Shown here one piece after another: positions 60,701 to 64,000 of a stretch of DNA of 64,000 nucleotides. Under the pieces are notes generated by a model. It had not been told where the DNA came from, made no database searches, and was given only the letters and a program-made list of their open reading frames with translations. Position numbers and translations under genes: made by a program. Position 1 is the first letter of the stretch; the number at the start of each line of letters is the position of its first letter. Source of the DNA: Serripes groenlandicus (lineage: Eukaryota; Mollusca; Bivalvia; Cardiida; Cardiidae); assembly GCA_031761405.1 (NCBI GenBank), contig JASEVX010000001.1, forward strand, positions 113,282,416 through 113,346,415. The letters are read 5' to 3'.

Positions 60701-62031
60701 TAGAAATAATTATAAATGAAAGTATTATTACCCCTTTCCCTCATATGGACGCTTTCTGATGCCTTTGCAGCAGAAGGCTTTTTGAAAACAGTGACAAAAG
60801 AAGAAATTGCTCAAAATAAGCAATTTCCCCTTTTGCCACAATGTTTTCCACTTTTAGTCATAGGTTATCCATTCAACTATAGAGATTTTCTAATTTTTGA
60901 CCAAAAATGTTCAAAGTCATCTGCTGCAGAATTGTTGTATGAGGGAAAGGGTTAAAGCAGACGGCGTTTTGAAAACATAGTGACAAAAGAAGAAATTGCA
61001 CAAAACGTGCAATTTCTCCTTTTGCCACAATGTTTTCCACTTTTAGTCATAGGTTATCCATTCAACTATGGAGATTTTCTAATTTTTGACCAAAAATGTT
61101 CAAAGTCATCTGCTGCAGAATTGTTGTATGAGGGAAAGGGTTAAAGAATCCAGTTGAAAACAGTGGGGTTAACAGATAAATTGTTCATCAATTTCTCCTT
61201 TAGCAATACTGTTTTCAAAAGTTATCTGCTGAAAATGAAGGTCAAGAGGGAAGACCTATTGTTCTCTCCAATGAGAACTAATAAATGTTCTTATTGTTAT
61301 TGAATGGGGTTTAACGCCGTTTTTAACAATTTCTCAGTCATATTACGGCGGCCAGTTCACCTACTCATGCGTTTCCTGGTTTTTTCACACCAGTACTCCA
61401 CACAACCATCTTCCCAAGCAACTGGCTGCTTTTCCACATAGACTTAGCCCATTGGTGGAAGACGAATGACGCATGTCGCAATGACTTTTGTCAAACGTCG
61501 GAAAGAAAGTTGGCCGAGCCGGGATTCAAACTCACAAAGCCTGGATTGACAGCCCGTGTCGTTACCGACTGAGCTACCGGGACTCGACTAATAATAAATG
61601 TTCAACAGCTCTTCAAAATATTTATAAACAACACATGCTATGCTACTTGAATTAGTAGTATGTACTCCCCTTGCCAATTCAACTGTTGCATTTTGAATAC
61701 ATAAAATGTCCGTTTACACGGAAATATAGAGTCCACAGAGTCAGGGTGAGTGTATTTAATACACTCACCCTGACAGAGTTCAATATACAGGATGGTATTT
61801 CCATTCTAAAAAAAACCGAATTTCTTTTAAAAAATGTGTTACACTTTTTATGACTAAAATAAAAGATTACTAAAACAATTACAAATTTTCATGCAGAACA
61901 TAATTCTAGATCATGTCTCATTCTTGTCACTTCCAAATGGTGTACCACACAAGTGCACCCTACTTTTACATACTCACATTGTACTTGTGAATTCAGTAAG
62001 AATGATTGACTCATGGTCACATTCACTATAG
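39595..62031 (-). CDS. Unrecognised protein, C-terminal part of a multi-exon gene
   Basis: Joined exons, in transcription order: 61978-62031, 51188-51333, 44368-44450, 43450-43498, 40922-41031, 39595-39735. Each intron is GT-AG on the minus strand and all phases agree. Together they encode about 192 residues and a stop; the N-terminus lies beyond. The sequence is polar and charged. A Lys/Glu/Arg-rich helix-like stretch (KKAEEERRRHEILRTF) is followed by a helical segment around HNKLNEILSMV, and the protein ends IFDIQFPDLYVY. There is no signal peptide, membrane segment or catalytic motif. I do not recognise the family; a cytoplasmic or cytoskeletal/ciliary protein is possible, but that is a guess from composition only. 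The introns hold most of the repeats on the right half of the window. Confidence 0.7.
40141..40370. mobile_element. TTAA-MITE, full length, 'gcac' hairpin variant
   Basis: 230 bp in the intron before gene 2's last exon. The central stem is gaaattgcac aaaac gtgcaatttc, differing from the usual gctc/gagc by a paired change. A 5'-truncated copy (39990-40144) abuts it and shares the TTAA. Confidence 0.85.
40922..41031 (-). CDS. Gene 2 internal exon, charged helix
   Basis: Acceptor ttttatag, donor GTACAG, phase 1 to phase 0. It reads EDGSMKKAEEERRRHEILRT and then FRTAPFEEIVARSEAK, a strongly charged, probably helical stretch. The ORF runs on in both directions into intron sequence. Confidence 0.8.
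41055..41283. mobile_element. TTAA-MITE beside a gene 2 exon
   Basis: Runs from tgcttccccacatgcagaca to gttgtatgtgggaaa, starting only about 25 bp upstream of the acceptor of the 40922-41031 exon. Confidence 0.7.
41813..42002. mobile_element. TTAA-MITE with internal deletion
   Basis: 190 bp with TTAA at both ends. It lacks the 'catacaacaaatctgcagca' block at the left but keeps the hairpin and right end. Confidence 0.8.
42097..42353 (+). mobile_element. tRNA-derived SINE with target-site duplication
   Basis: 257 bp. The head has tagctcaattggtagcg (A box) and gggttcgatacccgg (B box). The tail is gcggcgttaaactccaaaca. Flanking direct repeats 42080-42096 and 42354-42370 are 17 bp with one mismatch, which fixes the boundaries. 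The acceptor stem does not pair, so this is not a working tRNA gene. The 'ggcgttaaa' tail is typical of molluscan SINEs as I know them. Confidence 0.85.
43048..43440. repeat. Fragment of the 'gatggccctgga' repeat
   Basis: Contains agggctatgatggccctgga ttgctcacctaag and 'caatcaacatggcctga', and ends just before the gene 2 exon at 43450. Confidence 0.55.
43450..43498 (-). CDS. Gene 2 internal exon (49 nt)
   Basis: Acceptor cctttcag, donor GTAAGA, phase 0 to phase 1. It reads RKLCEEVTVESLKKML. The fit on both sides (after ...PILVR and before the split Ala codon of the next exon) is the main support. Confidence 0.75.
43530..43718. mobile_element. TTAA-MITE, decayed left half
   Basis: Right end intact (gtcgtctgctgcatacttgt ... 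gtgggaaagggttaa). The left half of the hairpin is deleted. Confidence 0.7.
44368..44450 (-). CDS. Gene 2 internal exon
   Basis: Acceptor ttttatgtag, donor GTAGGT, phase 1 to phase 0. It reads TDGRSMSDIQSITLDIESAE and then GSPILVR. The split Asn codon joins it to the 51188-51333 exon. Confidence 0.75.
45010..45076. repeat. Inverted repeat with 31-bp arms
   Basis: Arms 45010-45040 and 45046-45076 (gtaaacaatgcaaatttacg...) differ at three positions, with a 5-nt loop. The unit sits inside a decayed MITE. Confidence 0.85.
46310..48350. repeat. Array of a 30-bp unit in a gene 2 intron
   Basis: The unit is gctgcttttatatacatact gtatgatgtt (split here for length). It is regular to about 46960 and increasingly degenerate with insertions after that; decayed units continue to about 48650. 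Because 30 is divisible by 3, fixed frames of ten-residue repeats stay open on both strands; they are not genes. Confidence 0.9.
48388..48457. repeat. CT-rich low-complexity tract
   Basis: ctctctctccctctttctca ... tctgtctctgtctgtctctt. It interrupts the decayed 30-bp array. Confidence 0.85.
48657..48801 (+). mobile_element. Short non-autonomous Helitron-like element
   Basis: The right end has a hairpin gtgcttcgcggagcac six bases before CTAG-T, which is the Helitron 3' pattern. A TC start at 48657 is possible but not certain. No coding sequence. Confidence 0.4.
49277..49395. repeat. Two perfect palindromes (56 and 34 bp)
   Basis: 49277-49332 is a perfect 56-bp palindrome. 49362-49395 is a perfect 34-bp palindrome with the same 17-bp arm (agagacatataaacaca). 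Each is preceded by tgtatcagctgcagatc, so the unit has been duplicated in tandem. Confidence 0.9.
49441..49667. mobile_element. TTAA-MITE, full length
   Basis: 227 bp, TTAA to TTAA, starting ttaaccctttcccacataca. The hairpin has several mismatches (gaaattgatcattattagca). Confidence 0.8.
50022..50123. mobile_element. TTAA-MITE second subfamily, 102-bp deletion form
   Basis: ttaacccattacttcacaca to caaagtaatgggttaa. It keeps only the left half of the hairpin. Its right TTAA is also the left boundary of the next element. Confidence 0.8.
50120..50807. mobile_element. 688-bp non-autonomous TIR element
   Basis: The ends ttaaagcgactgaaatccag and its near-complement ctggagttcagtcgctttaa form inverted repeats of about 22-24 bp. 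Long A-run and T-run sit just inside. There is no transposase. Whether TTAA is target or terminus is open. Confidence 0.75.
51188..51333 (-). CDS. Gene 2 internal exon
   Basis: Acceptor aattatttcag, donor GTAAGA, phase 2 to phase 1. It reads YPPTDTLKDKWLFQQEIMSE, then ILSADSYDVS and ...FSAFIGTD. The other two frames contain stops, so the reading frame is fixed. Confidence 0.75.
51391..51540. mobile_element. TTAA-MITE, right half missing
   Basis: Starts taacactttcccacatacag and proceeds to gaagtaattgcttggtatg, then stops. It lies about 60 bp upstream (in gene 2 orientation) of the 51188-51333 exon. Confidence 0.65.
51589..51818. mobile_element. TTAA-MITE, full length
   Basis: 230 bp with stem gaagaaattgctcgttttga followed by gcaatttcttc, nearly perfect. 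It is most similar to the copy at 16644-16873 (shared 'gaatggataacctatgactaaaagtgg'). Confidence 0.85.
52085..53255. repeat. Element bordered by CCCATATGGG arrays
   Basis: Arrays of cccatatgggtcccatatgg-type sequence at 52095-52225 and 53050-53250, plus a short one near 52372-52405, enclose about 800 bp of unrelated AT-rich DNA. The arrays are made of short palindromes and stay open on both strands. Type unknown. Confidence 0.6.
54470..54710 (-). mobile_element. Decayed SINE, second type
   Basis: Minus-strand head tagtggtagagcatctac at about 54700, body 'ccta-a-cacca-gagagtcag', tail near 54480. Clearly related to 33875-34145. Confidence 0.5.
55385..55627. mobile_element. Short derivative of the nest's inner element
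   Basis: caacaagcaaattcagagaa ttctggtcccccgcc at the left and ccccacgctttcgctaagcg ggggac at the right, with a single internal repeat instead of several. It lies in a diverged copy of the middle-type repeat (about 54950-55385). Confidence 0.65.
56545..56754. mobile_element. TTAA-MITE, full length
   Basis: 210 bp, TTAA both ends, internal loss of the 'agagttgaaaacattg' part, stem worn (acaaattgcttgtgttaagc). A further worn copy is at about 56015-56160. Confidence 0.75.
56940..58580. repeat. 1.6-kb array of a 23-bp unit
   Basis: The unit is ggttccaataataagacaca gaa, about 70 copies, with variants 'atgag', 'attag', 'cataa' and a few 18-22-bp short units. All minus-strand frames stay open for long stretches as a 23-residue repeat, giving false ORFs up to 237 codons. 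Confidence 0.95.
58600..59240. other. Intron stretch, no gene seen
   Basis: Contains two decayed copies of a unit with 'ggtcagggagcataat' and 'aaagtt(t)cagttc'. Otherwise plain AT-rich DNA. Confidence 0.45.
59666..59895. mobile_element. TTAA-MITE, full length, 'gctc' hairpin
   Basis: 230 bp. Closest relative of the 40141 copy but with stem attgctc aaaac gagcaat. The right end is tatgagggaaagggttaa. Confidence 0.85.
60315..60541. mobile_element. TTAA-MITE, full length
   Basis: 227 bp, ttaaccctttctaaaatgca to gttggaaagggttaa, hairpin gaaattgctcacaatgagga with mismatches. Confidence 0.8.
60727..61144. mobile_element. Tandem pair of TTAA-MITE copies
   Basis: A full copy (60727-60955) is followed directly by a 5'-truncated one (60956-61144). 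Downstream of the hairpin the two are almost identical, but the first has loop 'gctcaaaataagc' and the second 'gcacaaaacgtgc'. Confidence 0.85.
61291..61591 (-). mobile_element. tRNA-derived SINE with exact target-site duplication
   Basis: On the minus strand the head reads gtagctcagtcggtaacgac (A box) and gagtttgaatcccgg (B box), and the tail ends ggcgttaaaccccattcaat. A perfect 12-bp direct repeat, taataaatgttc, flanks it (61279-61290 and 61592-61603). The tail matches the SINE at 42097. Confidence 0.85.
61741..61773. repeat. Perfect palindrome, 16-bp arms
   Basis: tcagggtgagtgtatt, one T, then the exact complement. No other copy noticed in the window. Confidence 0.9.
61978..62031 (-). CDS. 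Gene 2 candidate exon (most upstream seen)
   Basis: Acceptor cttcaacag and donor GTGAGT. Phase 2 at both ends gives YSECDHESIILTEFTST and joins in frame to the exon at 51333. A second frame (IVNVTMSQSFLL) is also open here but would not fit the next exon. It is the weakest link of the chain because it is short and the intron that follows is more than 10 kb. Confidence 0.45.
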
Positions 62032-62088
62032 CTGTTGAAGTAAGAAAGAGAGAGAGGAAAATGATATAGACAAACACAGATCTTGAGG

Positions 62089-62395
62089 GTAACCCTTTTC
62101 CACACACAACAAATCTGTAGCAGACGACTTTGAAAACATGTAGGTAAAAAATATTGAAATTATCTTTAACCCTTTCCCACACTCAACATATCTGTAGCAG
62201 ACAACTTTGAAAACATGTAGGTAAAAAATACTGAAATTCTCTTTAAACAAAAGTATAGTTTACTGATTAGAGTTGAAAACTTTGTAATAAAGGAGAAATT
62301 GATCATTATGAGCAAATTATTCTTTTGTCATAATGTTTTCAAAAGTTGTATGCAGAAATGCAGAAAAACGTGTGTGCATGTGGAAAAGAGTTTGG
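62089..62395. mobile_element. TTAA-MITE with duplicated left end
   Basis: The first about 77 bp (taacccttttccacacacaa ... aaatattgaaatt) are repeated at 62166, where a complete copy begins. It lies 58 bp from the candidate gene 2 exon at 61978-62031. Confidence 0.75.
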
Positions 62396-62732
62396 ATAAA
62401 TTGTGTTCAAACTTCATGCAAAAGCTAAAATATTTTCGCTGAAGGAAGAGACTAATCCAAAATCTAAATTTGAAAATAAAGTTATTATCTGTCTACAATA
62501 TGGCTCCAGTACTGTATTACATAACATTGTATAACAACTGAACTTACTTTTTTAACCCTTCACATGGTAGGAAAATGCAAGATTTAAAATCTTGGAAATT
62601 TCTAAAGAAATAATTGGAAAATCATAACAAATATTGGGTAATCGAGAGAAAGAGTACAATGTATGCAGATAAACATTTTGAAAGAAGAAGAAATTACAGC
62701 TGCAATAACTTTCTTTTTACCAACAATGTTTC

Positions 62733-62931
62733 TTAACCCTGCAGCAGACGGCTTTTTGAAAACATAGTGACAAAAGAAGAAATTGCACAAAACGTGCAAT
62801 TTCTCCTTTTGCCACAATGTTTTCCACTTTTTGTCATAGGTTATCCATTAAATTATGGAGATTTTCTATTTTTTGACAAAATAAGTTCAAAGTCGTCTGC
62901 TGCAGAACTGTCGTATGGGGGAAAGGGTTAA
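62733..62931. mobile_element. TTAA-MITE, internally deleted, 'gcac' hairpin
   Basis: 199 bp, ttaaccctgcagcagacggc to gtatgggggaaagggttaa. The deletion removes the segment between the first ten bases and the 'gcagcaga' block. Confidence 0.8.
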
Positions 62932-62982
62932 AAAAATAGTTTGTAGAGTTGGATGTGTCATCTGTGACGGGCTTAAATTATT

Positions 62983-63205
62983 CAACCTTTTCCACATAAG
63001 AAAACTCTGCAGCAGACGACTATGACAACCTAGGCAAAAGTATGGAAAAACTCGACAAATGAAAATATAAAATGATTGAGTACAGTGAGGCAAACGGAGG
63101 AATTGGTCATCTCATTATGAGCAATTACTCCTTTTTCCATAATGGATTTCAAAAGATATATGCTGCAGATGTGTCATAGTCTATCTGCATGCTGGAAACA
63201 GTTAA
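62983..63205. mobile_element. TTAA-MITE, worn
   Basis: Starts accttttccacataagaaaa, with 'gcagcagacgactatgacaa' and a hairpin region 'attatgagcaattactcct'. The right end is degraded (gctggaaacagttaag). Confidence 0.65.
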
Positions 63206-63382
63206 GAAACTTATTCATTTAATAAGAGTATGAAATGCTGATCACGCTTTGAAAATATCTGTATAGAAAACTTGGTCAGGAAAGGAGAAAATCCTTAAAA
63301 TGACCTATTTCTCACAATGTTTTCAAAAGCTTGTCTGCTTTAAAGACATAAAAACAGGAATGATCCCAAAGGAAGAACCCCA

Positions 63383-63525
63383 CTCATCACAGGATTCGTA
63401 CAAAAGGTTCCAGGTTCGAATCCTGTGATGAGCAGTGTCTGCCCGTGGGAATTTAGCATGAGTACTAGTAATGTCTCAAGGAACAGACATTGAGCGTTCC
63501 AAGCTTGTTTCACAATCTATGTTGA
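63383..63525 (+). mobile_element. SINE remnant with a perfect 16-bp inverted repeat
   Basis: The B-box region ggttcgaatcctgtgatgag is preceded by its own complement (63383-63398 pairs with 63417-63432). The body matches the SINE at 31885-32055 (gagtactagtaatgtctcaa, cagacattgagcgtt). Confidence 0.6.
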
Positions 63526-63859
63526 ATGAATGATTTTAAACTCAACTAATATGGAATGAGTTTATTTACCAGATGATGAATTATAACAATATGCAAAGTT
63601 TTTGTAGTAACTGAAATATTAACCATAACAAATATTGTTTGAATGATATCATAAAAGAAAACAAGCACTTGTTACATATTATAAAAAAAGCTGTATCAAA
63701 CATGCTCAAGTAATTTTAAATGACAAAATGAAAATGATTAAAACAAAATGTGTGTGGATACATTTTGAAAACCTTGCAGGAAGGGGAGAAAATCACTAAA
63801 AAAAGCATTTCTCCTTTCCCTCCAAACCTTTCAACCCTGTATCAAATTGCCATATTTAA

Positions 63860-64000
63860 AATATCTCCTTATTGTATTGCCATATTTACAATACATTGTA
63901 TATTGTAATGACATATTTACAATACATGCTTATTGTATAGACATATTTACAATACATTGTATATTGTTATGACATATTGACAATACATCCTTATTGTATT
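63860..64000. repeat. Tandem repeat at the right edge, about 33-bp unit
   Basis: The unit contains attgtattgccatatttaca atacat, about four copies, running off the window. Confidence 0.8.

Noticed and set aside
63570..63610. Possible 41-nt minus-strand exon (aatatttcag acceptor, GTAAAT donor)
   Set aside because: The splice sites look good, but its open phases do not end in the phase required by the 61978-62031 exon.

Overview
The window looks like nuclear DNA of a bivalve mollusc. It is AT-rich, its genes are broken into short exons, and it carries TTAA-flanked MITEs, tRNA-derived SINEs and the 'aacaagagggcc' class of interspersed repeat that I associate with heterodont bivalves. A dreissenid-like mussel is my best guess, not an identification. 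No operons, ribosome binding sites or prokaryotic features were seen. A run of exactly 200 N marks an assembly gap.

Two protein-coding genes can be built by chaining short exons with matching splice signals and reading phases; almost all the long open frames are artefacts of tandem repeats. Gene 1 (+ strand, 4308-26642, nine exons, about 399 codons) encodes a secreted-then-anchored zona pellucida (ZP) domain protein. It has a signal peptide, a four-cysteine ZP-N module, a cysteine-poor ZP-C module, an RRKR furin-type site, one transmembrane helix and a short tail. Gene 2 (- strand, 39595 to at least 51333 and probably 62031, continuing beyond or toward the right edge) shows only its last five or six exons, which encode a charged C-terminus I do not recognise. 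The two genes converge on a repeat-filled intergenic stretch at about 26.8-39.6 kb. I see no functional link between them.

Layout: 1-4300 upstream DNA with minisatellites and MITE pieces; 4.3-26.6 kb the ZP gene, whose introns hold a TIR element, a mariner fossil, an (AG)n tract, a 3.8-kb array of 13-bp units with the assembly gap, and a 1.75-kb array of about 40-bp units; 26.8-39.6 kb MITEs, SINEs and a three-level nest of interspersed elements rich in nuclear-receptor half-sites; 39.6-62 kb gene 2, whose introns contain a 30-bp array (46.3-48.6 kb), a 23-bp array (56.9-58.6 kb), perfect palindromes, a CCCATATGGG-bordered element and many MITEs; the right edge ends inside another small tandem array.

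The most interesting points are the ZP protein with no cysteine where ZP-C normally has several, a 48-bp minisatellite that seems to have grown out of a MITE end, apparent compensatory changes in the central hairpin of that MITE family, and repeat-borne perfect palindromic nuclear-receptor sites. I found no clear evidence of a wholly new biological system.
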